From Strigamia acuminata (Eukaryota; Arthropoda; Chilopoda; Geophilomorpha; Linotaeniidae), in the NCBI GenBank assembly GCA_949358305.1, contig OX442323.1, positions 8,680,001-8,744,000 of the forward strand: a DNA stretch of 64,000 bases. Direction: 5' to 3'. The position numbers and the translations under genes are program-made. The stretch's first letter is position 1. Each line of letters opens with the position of its first letter. Shown piece by piece: positions 29,778-40,974 of this stretch. The notes under the pieces are model-generated. The model was not told where the DNA came from, did no database searches, and saw nothing but the letters and a program-made list of their open reading frames with translations.

Positions 29778-29793
29778 TCCTAGGCCCATAACC
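29778..29793 (-). other. copia primer-binding site, internal initiator-tRNA type
   Basis: Directly next to the 5' LTR the minus strand reads GGTTATGGGCCTAGG. This matches the complement of the initiator tRNA-Met anticodon arm (with one mismatch), the half-tRNA priming used by copia, rather than a tRNA 3' end. Confidence 0.7.
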
Positions 29794-29957
29794 TGTTGAG
29801 ATTCTTCGAGATTGTGTAGGAGCGAAAAGATTGAGTGACAACGCGTGGTGATGGTCAAAACGGAAGTACCCGTGTACAATCTTTATTTGCATAATATTAC
29901 CGTAGGCGCCAGGTGGCGCTACAATCATGTGTAAACACAGAATATCTCAATAGAAAT

Positions 29958-30705
29958 TTAGTTTTGTTTTAATGTTGTCAGCTCGCAAAGTAAACAGGTC
30001 CCTTAATTAAATAGGCACACGCCAGACGCCGTTTTCATTCTCTTTTGCACAATGACAGTAATGCTAGGTTTCCACTCGACTGAAACGGAGCAGAAAATCC
30101 AGTTTTCTGTCCAGTATATTTTCTGCTATGTTTAATCAGGGATTGGATGCTTTAAAATGCAGATCTCTGACCTGGATATGCAACAGTTCTGCGATTCCTT
30201 TCACCATAAACAAAAAAATCTTCGTGCATTATTTATGACTACAGCTGGTGAAGGCATTCATATGTTTGCTGGATGGAATTCTAGTAACAATCTATGTTGT
30301 AGTTAATTTTGAAAATGAAGATGAAGTGGGGTGCGGAAGATCGCCTTTTTTAAAAATGGGTCAGGAATCACGATGCTAAAAAGTTTGAGAACCCCTGGTC
30401 TAGATAGCAACCAGTGTTGAGTGAGCCACTCTAGAGATTGACGGTATGTTGTATTGTAAAAACTGCTGACAACGCAAGATGTCAATTTCAGTTACTTCCG
30501 GTCAAGTGAATAAATTTGCTAGAGAGGAAATCCGATAAACAATGGTCAAGTATATTTATCGATTTTTCATGATTTTTCAGGTTTTAGTGAGTACTCCAAC
30601 GACGCTCGTCATTTGCTATGGATTCCCAAGTTATCAAATGCTTACGGTAGAGCACGTTTGTTTTAAGTTTTTTTTTTTTTATAATTCGTAACTTTTAATC
30701 ATCAG
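29958..30705. other. intergenic or intronic, no clear gene
   Basis: Only one exon-like segment (30581-30646, after TTTTTCAG) is seen. Its phase does not join cleanly to the exon at 30706, so I leave it unassigned. Confidence 0.4.
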
Positions 30706-31444
30706 ATGTGGTTTAAGAATTTCGATTCCAACAGAAAATCTGGAAAATCACGGCTACTGTCAACGCTGTGGTAAAAATATAGAAGTAATGGTCGTAATTT
30801 TTTATTTTTTTATTTATTTATTTTTTCATTTGTTAATTGACAATTTCAACTGTTATTTTAGGGAAATATTGAGTCATGCCTGAAAAGAAAAGCAATTGAA
30901 GGTAAAATGGAAGTATTTTTATCTGGGACATTAAAATTTTGAAAATTGAAAATTTGTTACTATAGACTTGCAAGAAACTGTAAAACGCCAGAAACGGCAG
31001 ATAACGGAACTGGAATGCAACTACGGTACTGAAATTACTCGCTTTATAATTGAAATAAAAATTAATCCTTTTTTAAAACCTTAGCTTCACTTAATAAAAA
31101 ATGGGAGATGTTAAGCGATAGAATGAATGCCAAGGAGAAATCTCAATTGGAAAACTGCAAACGTCTCGGTAAATTTATTATTTTTTCTCTTCTTGCGTGT
31201 TTGTAACGGTGATTTTAATGGAAATTATTAAATTGATGTCAAGAATTGGAAATTAATTCATGAAAGTAAAGAAAGTAAAGAAAAGTAAAGAAAGTGAATT
31301 GATGGAACGATGTCTGGGTTTGGAGCAGTTGGTACAGAATTTGGCTTCAAACCAAGTTGTTCACGTTGTTTTAGATGAATGAACTCAAGGAGCTAGAAAA
31401 ATGTTTGGGAAAAATAAAAAATAAATTTGAAGATAAAATTTATA

Positions 31445-32164
31445 CAGGGTGTCTCGCCGAACACCTACCAGGTGAATTATTTCATAATCATGTTATTTCA
31501 AAAAAACTTTTGATTATGAATTTAAGTAAATGACATGTGACGAATTCAATGAAACATGTTAAATTCATGTGACGAATTCAATGAAACATGTTAAATTCAT
31601 GTGAAATTGTTGCATCATTGTTTTGCAACTCGTAACTTTTAAACCAACAATGCTACGCAAAAAATGTCAATTGCAAAGTCTACTCAGGTCTACTCAGACT
31701 TGTAACTTACCTTTGTAACCTAAAACTATTGAGGCAACCAAGCTAATCCTCAATTAGAACACTTTATTGCGTCATACTTGTAAGTAGAAGAGAGGAAACA
31801 CAAAAGAAAGGAAATAATTTATTTTGAGAATACATTCCACATGATAGTTTTAGGTTACAAAGCTGAGTAGACTAACATTTCAAATCTTTTTTTCTCAAAA
31901 CTTTTCAGTAAGAATTAATTTTTTTAAGAACAGTTCTAGACTAATTAGATGGTCCTCTACAACTTTGCAATTGACATTTTTTGCCTAACATTGTTGGTTT
32001 AAAACTTACGAGTTGCAAAACAGTGATGCAACAATGTCACATGAATTTAACATGTTTCATTGAATTCGTCACATGTCATTTACTTAAATTCATAATCAAA
32101 AGTTTTTTTGAATTAACATGATTATGAAATAATTCACCTGGTAGGTGTTTGGCGAGACACCCTG
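31445..32164. mobile_element. 720-bp TA-target MITE with long inverted repeats
   Basis: Ends CAGGGTGTCTCGCC and complement, with inverted repeats extending over 200 bp per side and TA at 31443-31444 and 32165-32166. The interior (about 31860-31960) is shared with the MITE at 37784-38557. No transposase. Confidence 0.88.
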
Positions 32165-32577
32165 TATTGTGTAGAAAATTGGATAAATTTTGGGATTTAA
32201 TTTGACCATTTGGATATTTTTTAATAGAAACTGAACAATCTGTTAAGGTGCGCGCCATAAGTATAGAATAATCAGTTATTTTGTACTCTGTAATATTTTT
32301 TTTTACGCTTCATCTGGAATCATACCAATTTTTTTATAAATGTATTTTGTCATTACAATTCGTTTAAAATTAACACATTTATAATTTTAATGGAAAAATA
32401 AATTCGACAGTGATTATACACAAAAATGGGGTGACAATAGTATAGAATATTTCAAGTTATAACAATTATGAGTGAATTTACAACAGTCAAAAGTAATTTA
32501 ATTATTGAAATATGTTAAATTGAACTTCCATTTTTAGAAATTACTTTAAAAATTCGACTTGGCATAGAATCAATTAG

Positions 32578-33190
32578 TTATTCCCATGTTACTTTTCCAA
32601 TCTCCTCCCAACACTCAAATATTGCTTGCTTCAGTTCATGTACGGAAGTAAACTGCCTGCCATGGGCATAAACCATTCTGGCAAGGATGCCCCGCATGTT
32701 TTCCATTGGATTTAAATCCGGACTTCTAGCTGGCCATTCCAGAACAGTCATTTTTTTCCACAGGAACCACTCTTTTGTTGACTTTGAGGTGTGTATCGAT
32801 GCATTGTCTTGCTGAAACACCCATTTATTGCCACCAATTTTCTGTCCAAATGGCAACAAATGCATGCTCAACACTTCCTGATACTTTCTTGAATCTTGCC
32901 GTCCTTCCATTATTGCAATGTTTGTCTGTCCTTTCCGTCCAAATGCCGCCCAAACCATCACAGATCCACCACCATTCTGCCTACTGTAAAAACTCCTCTC
33001 TTCTTTTCTTAAATCGTGCCAATAATTAAGCCAACCATCAGGACCATCCAAATTGAATTTTTTTTTATCAGAAAAAAACCACGTAGTTCCATTCTTTGGT
33101 CCAGGACATCTTTGTTCTGGCCCAATCAAAGCGTTTCAATTTATGGGCTTCAGTTAACCATGGTTTTACAGCCATTTTTTGATAATGAAG
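32578..33190 (-). pseudogene. Tc1-like transposase remnant (DD34E)
   Basis: The open part 33129-32578 carries the catalytic core: first Asp in FSDKKKFNLDGPDG, second in VFQQDNASIHTS, then WPARSPDLNPMEN with the Glu. Near 33095-33130 the frame is shifted relative to an upstream piece (MAVKPWLTEAHKLKRFDWAR). A stop after KVTWE truncates the last ~20 residues, and the N-terminal helix-turn-helix part is interrupted by a separate insertion at about 33206-33522. Confidence 0.85.
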
Positions 33191-33205
33191 ATGATCACAA
33201 ATCCA

Positions 33206-33522
33206 CAAACCCCCCCTAGAATATTAATATTACGTAACACTCACTACCCCCCCCCCCCAAAAAAAATTTGATACAAGCTTATACTACAAAATTTTACACA
33301 AATTTAAAATTTTTTATAAAAATTTAAAAAAAAATTTCAAAATTTTCACAAAAATTTAAAAAAAATTTCAAAAAATTTCAAAAAATTTCAAAAAAGATTA
33401 AAATAAATTTTGTTACGTAACATTATTAAGACCCCCTCCCTCCCCGTCGTAACAACCCATAACAAAATTTGAAACCCCCTCACCCCCCTCCAGGCGTTAC
33501 GTAATTTATGGACGGCCCCTTA
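33206..33522. mobile_element. small insertion within the Tc1 element, poly-C/poly-A rich
   Basis: It ends in GACGGCCCC next to a TTACGTAATTTATG stretch, and the other end has ATTACGTAAC beside a C-run. Both ends carry TTACGTAA-type palindromes. It separates the transposase N-terminal region from the core. Boundaries are approximate. Confidence 0.45.
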
Positions 33523-33969
33523 CATGTTTTCCACGAGGCATTGCTTCAAAACACCAAATCGAGAGTTATACAATTCAAAAAACGGCGGTTATTTGATGAT
33601 GCAATCACTGATTAACCAATGAGACAAAGACAAGTCATGTGATGATCATTTTATCCATTTTTTTTTATGAAACCTGAAATATTTTATACTTATGTCACCC
33701 CCATTTTTGTGTAAAATTACTGCCAAATTTATTTTTCTATAAAAATTATAAATGTGTTAATTTTAAACGAATTGTAATGACAAAATACATTTATAAAAAA
33801 ATTGGTATGATTCCAGATGAAGCGTAAAAAAAAAATATTACATTATAACTGATTATTCTATACTTATGGCGCGCACCTTACAACCAAGAGAAATGTAAAC
33901 AAATTAAGTGCTTTGAAAGCAGGAAACAGTAAGTTATTTAATTCAAATAATAGAATGTATGTTTCAGTA

Positions 33970-35943
33970 GGTGCATTCAAAGTTAAAATCCAAATTTGAC
34001 TTATCATAATCTGAATTATCAATAATTCATATAAGTCATTTGGCTAAACTCCATACAAAGTGAACAATTATTTGGCTGATGTGGCTGAAATATCTTACCA
34101 GTCACAGGAAATGATGTAATTTACATCACTGAAAAGATAATTCAATTGCAATAAGTGGCCTATTGATAAGTCACTCCAATCATGACTTATCAATAAGTGG
34201 CTGATGGAAAAATTCCTCCAATCATGGCTGAGCACATGAATTATTTGGCCACTGGAATAAGTCATTCAAGATGGATGCCCCCAGTCAGTCTATAATGAAA
34301 AGAGGAATCCAGCAAGAAACTGGTCAAGGACTCAAAAAATGAGCAGTGCTCATTACCTAGCTGAACAGCCATACTTAGGCAAATGCAAGGTTAGTAATTG
34401 CTGACATTTTTAAACACAAATTTATGTTTTCGAGCGCACGCCGATCGTACGATTGCCAGGACCGCACATTTCCGACACGTTCGCGGCGTCAACCGCTAAT
34501 CGACGAGGAACGTCGCACGGACGTTCGCGGACAACGAGGAACGTCGCACGAACGTTCGCGAACAACGAGGAACGTGCAGCACAGAAAGCGCCCAGACGAC
34601 GATTTGTACCATTTGGACTCGTGCGAGGCATTTTTGAACGTTTTGCATGTTTTTGGACGTTTTTTGGACCCAAATTTCGAGAGGAAAACACACGTGAAGT
34701 GTGGGAATCGATTTGGACACCATAGACCAGCGAAAATTGCGAATTTCGGACATTTTGACCAGAAAAAAACACGTGAAGTGTGTGGATTGTTTCGGATATT
34801 TCAACCAGTAGAATTATGGATATTTTGGACCAGATTTTCAAGGAAAAGCACGTGAAGTGCACCAGATGACTTCACAAACCTTTCAACTTCTTGAAAACAT
34901 CATTTTTGAAGATTTTCTTGATTTATTTGAATTTTTGAATTTTTTTTTAAATTTTTTTTTGAATTTATTCATTGAATATTATTGTAAACTAGCTTAGTGT
35001 TGTGTTAGCATTTTACTAACCTAATTATAAGAGCGCTACTAACCTGCAAACATTGAACCTCGTTTGCATGTAATTTATGTTTTGAGCATTTCCACTGGGC
35101 AGTGGATTTTTTTTTAGTGAAAATAGTACTTTTTCAACATTAATATTTTTATTTTTATAAAGAGTTAATTTTTCAGTAAATATATTGGATTAAATTAAAT
35201 TAAATTAAATAAATTAAATAAAATATGTTTTTTTTTTGTGAATATATTAAAGTAAGTTAATTTTTTTGTGAACATATTAAATCAATATTTTTTAAATAAA
35301 TGAATGTTTTTCTGTAAATATCAAAAAATACATGAGTGCTATTTAGTAAATATTTTTTTAAAAAAATGCATGCTTTTTAACAGATTTTAAAACATATTTT
35401 TTATATATGTAAAAATGGATAAAATAAATCATTAAAAACTAGTAGGTAAAAATCATGAAAAACTGGGTGAAAATCGTAAAAAATCGTGAAAAACAAGATA
35501 AAAATTGTGAAAAACTCGGTAAATATCGTGTAAAATCGTGAAAAACGATAAAAATCATGTAAAATCGTGAAAAACTGGGTAAAAATCGTGTAAAATAATG
35601 AAAAACCGGGTAAAAATCGTGTAAAATCATGAAAAACTGGGTGAAAAAGGTAAAAATCGTGACAAACTGGGTAAAAATCGTGAAAGCCTCAGTAAAAATC
35701 GTCAAAAACTGTGTAAAAATCGTCAAAAACTGTGTAAAAATCGTCAAAAATCGTCAAAAACTGGGTGAAAAGTCTTGAAAAGCTTGTAAAAAATCATGAA
35801 AATAAGCAGATTATGATTTTTCAAATTTCGATTATCATCTGATGATGTAAATTGCATCATTTCCTGTGACTGTTAAGTCAAATTAGTCAAATCAGTCAAA
35901 TCAGTCATTTCAGACAAATAATTCATTTGACTTTGAATGCACC
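33970..35943. mobile_element. 1974-bp TA-target element with GGTGCATTCAAAG ends and internal arrays
   Basis: Ends GGTGCATTCAAAGT and complement with TA at 33968-33969 and 35944-35945. Subterminal inverted blocks near 34110 and 35860 share CAGTCACAGGAAATGATG. The interior holds a GC-richer block at 34424-34862 with repeated CACGTGAAGTG and GAGGAACGTCGCACG, and a minisatellite at 35440-35770 (AAAAATCGTGAAAAACTGGGT unit). It sits in a TRAF-like intron. No transposase recognised. Confidence 0.75.
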
Positions 35944-37164
35944 TAGTGATTAACAAAACATTCTTTAATTTTTTGTTTTTAGATCAATTGGCTAAAACTG
36001 TGGGTAAGTGCGTCATGCCTGCAAGCACCGATTCAGCACGTCCCATTTCGGCGCGTACCGGTAAGCATCACTATTTTGTGCAGTCCCTATTCTGCGTCAT
36101 CGATATTTGTTTTTGCGCCAATTTGTTTTGATATTAAATAAGATATACGTTATAGATTACAGATGGCTTTAATTGCTATTTAAATTATTCTTAGACGCTG
36201 TGGCATTCAAACGAGATAAATTTAAGGAAGGTTATGCTAAAAGCGAAGGTAAAATTTATAAATTGTGTAGAGAATTTGATAAATTTTGGAATTTAATTTG
36301 ACCATTGGATAATTGTTATGAAGAATGTGTGTTTCAGTGATTAACAAAACATCTTTTATTGTTTGTTTTTTAGAGCAATTACCGAAAGCTGTGGTTAAGT
36401 GCGTCCAAACGATTCAGCACGTCCCATTTCGGCGTCCAAGCATCACTATTTTGGACACTGGTAAATTTCTTACGTTATTTCTAGTTTTTGAAATGTTGAT
36501 TTTAATGGAGATAATTAAATTGTAGTTGTCAGACAACCGGCATTGCCATTTGTTTTTAACTGGAAAGTGGAGAACTTTGCAAACGTTCAAGCTCAGACAA
36601 AATTGCGCAAGCCCGACAAGTACTTCAAAAGTGATCATTTTTATTGTCCCAATGAGAATGGTTATAAAATGCAACTTGAGTTCAATCCAAATAGCGCAGA
36701 TGGAACATATTTATCGATTTATCTTACTGTGATGTCAGGTCCGAACGATGAAATTCTGAAGTGGCCCCTTAAGGATTATTGTGTAAAATTTAGTTTGTCT
36801 GATCAGTTGGAATCCAAAGATCATCATTGTTGTACACTAACATGTATTAATGCAAGAGGTAGTTTTGGCAAACCTGGGACTGGAGCAAGTGTAACCTGGG
36901 GATCTCCAACTTTTATTTTGTTAGAAAAACTTAAACCATTATATTTAGTGGATGACACTATTTTAGTTAAATTAGATTTGACCATTAAGAGTTCGGAATA
37001 ATTTGAAGTCATGAACATGTGGTTAACCTAGGCTTTTATTTCTTTTTTTGGGATTTTCTAATCATACATTTTTTGTATTAGGTTTTTCTAGATTTTTATT
37101 TTTTTTCTTACATGTTTTTTTGCATTTAATCTGTAAGTTTAAGTTTAAAGTTAACTAAAGTATA

Positions 37165-37260
37165 ACAACCGTGGTAGCTATGTGGTATCTTCATGCGTAG
37201 TGTTGTGGCTTTGGGCGAGTGGGTTCGAATCTGTGATGAAAATAAATTTTAATTTTAATT
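37165..37260 (+). repeat. candidate tRNA-derived SINE fragment
   Basis: An A-box-like TAGCTATGTGG (about 37171) and a B-box GGTTCGAATCT (about 37221) lie about 50 bp apart, followed by an A/T-rich tail. This is the layout of an RNA polymerase III promoter inside a tRNA-derived SINE. It does not look like an intact tRNA gene. Confidence 0.4.
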
Positions 37261-37309
37261 TTTTTTAATTGGTTCTTTTTTAATTTTTATTTTCTAGATT
37301 GATCCGGAA

Positions 37310-37510
37310 CACATGTCCGTCGTAAAATGAGCTGAAAAATCGATTCTCGTTTGCGCAATATGCATATCTGGCACTGTTGCAGAGATATAAGCAAAAAAGT
37401 GACTTTTTGAAGAGAAAAAGTGTTATATCTCTGCAACGGTGCCAAATATGCAAATTCCGACAACGGGAATCGACTTTTTTCAGCACGTTTTTGGCACACT
37501 TTAAAATTTG
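37310..37510. repeat. dispersed foldback unit
   Basis: An imperfect palindrome of the same family as the copia-nested units: GCATATCTGGCAC near 37365 and its counterpart near 37435 flank a short T/A-rich loop. Confidence 0.75.
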
Positions 37511-37783
37511 GAAAAAAAGTTGAATAGAAAAATAAAAGAAAGAAAAAATTTCCTCATACACGTATTGCAGCTTCAACATCTATACCGTATTACCTCACAT
37601 TTCACCGCATGCCGATGTAAGCAAGGACGAATTTTTTTAAAAATAATTTAGCCAAAACAAAACAACCAAAAAAAATCATTTTTAGATGTCCAAAATGTAG
37701 GAAATTTGTATAAATTTTCCCAAATTTTACTAATAATCTTCTGAATATCAATATAACTCAAATTTTAGACCCAAAGTCCAATA

Positions 37784-38557
37784 CAGGGTGGTCAGAAAGT
37801 CTGGTTCTATGTAAATCATTCCCAAACTGTTGTAGTTAGATGTTGATTCAGCAAAATTATTGTAAGGGTAGTATGTCGGGGGGAATCCAATTATGACATC
37901 CAACTTGACCTCAGAGGTCATCTTCAAGGTTATCCATATTGTAACTCGAGAACCGTGACAGATAGAGCAAAAAAGTAAATTAGAAAGTTGTAGAGCAGCA
38001 TCTAATTAGTCTAGAACTGTTCTTAAAAAAATTATTTCTTACTGAAAAGTTTTGAGAAAAAAGGTCTGAAACATTAGTTTACTCAGCATTGTAACTCAGC
38101 TTTGTAACCTAAAAATATTGAGGCAACCAAGCTAATCCTCAATTAGGATACTTTATTTCGTCATACTTGTAAGTGGAAGAGAGGAAACACAAAAAAAAAG
38201 AAATAATTTATTTTGGCAATACATTCCAACATGATAAGATTTAGGTTTCAAAGCAGAGTAGACTAATGTTTTAGACCTTTTTTCTCAAAACTTTTCAGAA
38301 AGAAATAATTTTTTTAAGAGCAGTTCTAGACTAATTGGATGATGCTCTACAACTTTCTAATTCTCCTTTTTGCTCTATCTGTCACGGTTCTTGAGTTACA
38401 ATATAGATGACCTTGAAGATGATCTCTGAAGTTAAGTTGGATGTCATAATTGGATTTCCCCCGACATACTACCCTTACAATAATTTTAATTTGCTGAATC
38501 ATCATCTAGAACAGTTTGGGAATTATTTACATAGAACCAGACTTTCTGACCACCCTG
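37784..38557. mobile_element. 774-bp TA-target MITE
   Basis: Inverted ends CAGGGTGGTCAGAAAGTCTG and complement, with TA at 37782-37783 and 38558-38559. Over 300 bp at each side pair as inverted repeats. The interior is shared with the MITE at 31445-32164. Confidence 0.88.
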
Positions 38558-38740
38558 TATAATTATTCATCTGGGCTCTTTAAAATAAACCAAGAAAAAA
38601 AAACATTTTTCACTTAGACCGGCGTGTTTCGTTTTATATCATCATGCCCGTAATCCGGTATACACTTTTTGTACAAATTTTTAAAAACCTGCTAAACCCA
38701 TGCCCAACGGCATGCTGCTTAATGCGAGGTAATACGGTAT

Positions 38741-38965
38741 TTCTTTATAGATCCAGCAAACTTTGCTCATCTGACTATGAAGCATATAGACGGATCTGGA
38801 AAAACCAACCAAGTGGAACTTTCATTTTTCTTACCTGGGACTGGCAAAAGTGTAACTTGGTGAGCTCCAACTTTTATTTTGTTAGAAAAACTCAAACCAT
38901 TATATTTAGTGAATGACACTATTTTTGTTAAATTACAAGTAGATTTCACCATAATTGTAAATAAT
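38741..38965 (+). pseudogene. MATH-domain exon fragment (TRAF-like)
   Basis: Sequence matching the second half of the MATH exon at 36526-37001 (APTFILLEKLKPLYLVNDT) with a stop in place of a residue before it and a frameshift earlier. It is a duplicated, decayed 3' end of the same gene family. Confidence 0.8.
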
Positions 38966-39164
38966 TTGAAGTCATGAACATAGCTTGTTTTTTCATAACA
39001 TTAAAAAAATATTTTGATCTGCCATACTTTTTTTCTTTTACCTATATTCTAAAAAATGTAGAAAAGTGTGCACATATTAAATCCGAAATATGTTTACAAT
39101 GAACGACAATTGTGATTGGCTCACCGTTTGCAGAGTGAGTGGTTTGCAGAGTGGTGTCTATCTA

Positions 39165-39777
39165 AAGTAGACACCAAGATCTCCCGATTTGACACCGCTT
39201 AACTTCTTCCTCTGAGGTTATGTGAAGGAGAAAGTGTATGAAACAGTGCCAATTTCCATCAACGACCTTAAAGAAAAAATTAGAAGACTTTAGAAAATTG
39301 CCAATTTTCTTAAAATTTCTTAAAATTTTTTTTTTAAAAATTCAGTTTTCTGCCGATATCTCTGCAACGGTGCCAGATATGCAAATTCCAACTAGGGGAA
39401 TCGATTTTTTGGATCATTTTACGTCTAATCAGCACGTTTTTGACACTTTTTCAATTTGGGGCATTTTTTCTTTGACTTGTGTTTACTTCAGAAAATTGCA
39501 ATTTTCTTAAAAAAAATTTAGTACAAAAGATTTGAGGATTAGTCATTTTTAGACTAAACAAATGATGGTCTACAAGTATACAATTGGAAATTTCTGTCTA
39601 TCTCTAACGCTTTTCGAGATAATTTCCCAATGACCTTGAAGGAACATCCCAAGGTCAAATTTCGGGTCACCAAAAGATTTCCCCACTCAACTTTAGTACT
39701 TTGCCATCATCAGATTAGATGCATTGTCAGCACTTTCAGAAATATTAAGTAAAGATACAGACTTTTTGTTCACCCTG
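39165..39777 (+). mobile_element. 5'-truncated mariner-type element
   Basis: Homologous to 28399-29254, starting with the transposase-tail remnant (SPDLTPLNFFL, stop, GYVKEKVYETVP) and ending in the terminal repeat ACTTTTTGTTCACCCTG. The opposite terminus is missing. Confidence 0.8.
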
Positions 39778-40137
39778 TAGAGTTAAGAGAAAAAATTACT
39801 AGAAAAGAATAACACAAATTAGAACTGAATAAAATTAACAGAATTTTTTTTATTATATAAATCCAATCCTCTCTGGATTTGAACACAAACACAAGTTCTT
39901 CAAATATCAGCCATCATATCTCGGAGCCACAACAAAATTTCTGGTTTTTTTTAGAAGTTTTACAACAAAATTGTGATTTTTCAGAAGTTGTACGGTACTA
40001 AAAAAACACAATACAACGTCATGACGTTATATTCGAGGGAAGACGGTAGTGTGTCACCAGCATTACTTTTTTCACTTTTTTTTACCTGATCAACCGTTGC
40101 TAGGGGAAAATATGGAAGCTGCATGATACTTTGTACA

Positions 40138-40974
40138 GTACGTGGCCGACTACGTGAACGATCAATCGTGCGTGGAAAATTGGTTAATCGAAGAGTTCTA
40201 CCACAACTTATTCCACCAAGGTTTAAAACAAAAGAATTTCGTCACGTGACAATTAATTTCATTTAATTTATACAGGAAAAGTGACCGGGGAAACACTATT
40301 AGACGTCGGATGTGGCCCGACAGTTCGTGCCGCACTTTCAGCCAGCAAAAAAGTCGAGAAAATTTATTTGTGCGATTTTCTCCAGCGAAATTTAAACGCC
40401 GTCGAAAAATGGCGGAAAAACGACCCGGATTGCCTCGATTTCGGCGCCGAATTCAAATACGTCGCTCAGTTGGAAGGAAAAAAGTAAATTAATTAATTAA
40501 TTAAATATTAATTTTTATTTTTGTTTTCAAAATCTATTTAGGGAAACTAAATATCTGGAGGAGCGAGTGCGAAATTCCATCGTGGGTTCGTTTTATTTCG
40601 ACGTGACGGGCGAATTGAGCGAGCAATTTCAGACGTTTCCGGACGAAAACCGTCAATTCGACATCGTCACGTCGAGTTTGTGTTTGGATTGCATCACCGA
40701 AGATAAAGATTTTTTCAAAGCCATGATTAATTTGGCGGATCTGGTGGTTCCGGGCGGGCATTTGGTTATGGCCAACTCGATCGAAGGCACCATGTACAAG
40801 TTGGGCAAAGAAGTGATCACTGCGGCTTGGATCGACGAAGAGAAGATCAGGAGCGCGATGGCCGACGCCAAGTTGATGGTTCGCGAGTTGAAGAAACACA
40901 TGTATAAGTCGACGTTGCAGTTTTCGGACGAGAAGGGACTTTTTACGATTCTGGCTACCAAAGGTTTCAATTAA
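40138..40974 (+). pseudogene. 5'-truncated PNMT/NNMT-like methyltransferase (left copy)
   Basis: Exon 1 survives only as 40138-40220, from the codons for YVADYVND onward. The start codon and first 15 or so residues seen in the right copy are absent. Exons 2 (40276-40483) and 3 (40542-40974) are open and nearly identical to the right copy, with a few changes such as VEKW then KNDPDC. SAM-binding motif LLDVGCGPTVRAAL and the post-I/II blocks remain. Without a new start or promoter this copy should not be made as a full enzyme. Confidence 0.85.

Larger units (their letters stand above)
23935..29952 (-). mobile_element. Ty1/copia LTR retrotransposon, nearly full length with two nested insertions
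   Basis: Two 159-bp LTRs (23935-24093 and 29794-29952) differ at three positions. The 5-bp target duplication GAAAT is at 23930-23934 and 29953-29957. On the minus strand the order is LTR, primer-binding site, gag, zinc knuckle, protease, integrase, reverse transcriptase, RNase H, polypurine tract, LTR. Gag is interrupted by a mariner-like element (28399-29254) and by two tandem hairpin units (27601-28156). Pol has two breaks. Insertion looks fairly recent, but the copy cannot be autonomous as it stands. Confidence 0.93.
32246..33878 (-). mobile_element. Tc1-like DNA transposon, inactive
   Basis: Inverted repeats of about 190 bp start AGGTGCGCGCCATAAGTATA. TA duplications lie at 32244-32245 and 33879-33880. 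The minus strand carries a transposase remnant, and the element has inserted inside a TRAF-like exon. Confidence 0.9.
30706..37001 (+). pseudogene. TRAF-like gene with zinc-finger, coiled-coil and C-terminal MATH domain; middle exons damaged by transposons
   Basis: Candidate exons: 30706-30790 (Cys/His pairs CGLRIS and HGYCQRCG, TRAF-zinc-like), 30862-30901, 30966-31025, 31085-31168 (coiled coil), an exon split at 32228-32245 and 33881-33928, 35983-36060, 36195-36248, 36374-36460 and 36526-37001. The last encodes a full MATH/TRAF-C domain (VFNWKVENFAN, FYCPNENGYKMQL, TYLSIYLTVMSG, WGSPTFILLEKL, DDTILVKLDL). TRAF proteins are cytoplasmic trimeric adaptors of TNF-receptor/Toll-type signalling. 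From 30966 on the exons are symmetric phase 1. One exon is cut by a Tc1 element, and the exon near 31372-31433 has an in-frame stop and lacks a GT donor. The MATH exon itself is intact, so a shorter transcript could still be functional. The 5' end is unresolved. Confidence 0.65.

Noticed and set aside
30581-30646. RING-type first exon of the TRAF-like gene
   Set aside because: The reading frame that would join the next exon contains stops, and no Cys/His RING spacing is visible.
34422-34862. Overlapping ORFs of 100-146 codons on both strands
   Set aside because: Openness on both strands comes from GC-rich repeated words inside a transposable element. I see no family motif.
35439-35747. 102-codon Phe/Thr-rich ORF (minus)
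   Set aside because: A direct translation of the AAAATCGTGAAAAACTGGG minisatellite.
37164-37236. Functional tRNA gene
   Set aside because: Pol III box-like words are present but I could not form a convincing acceptor and anticodon stem.
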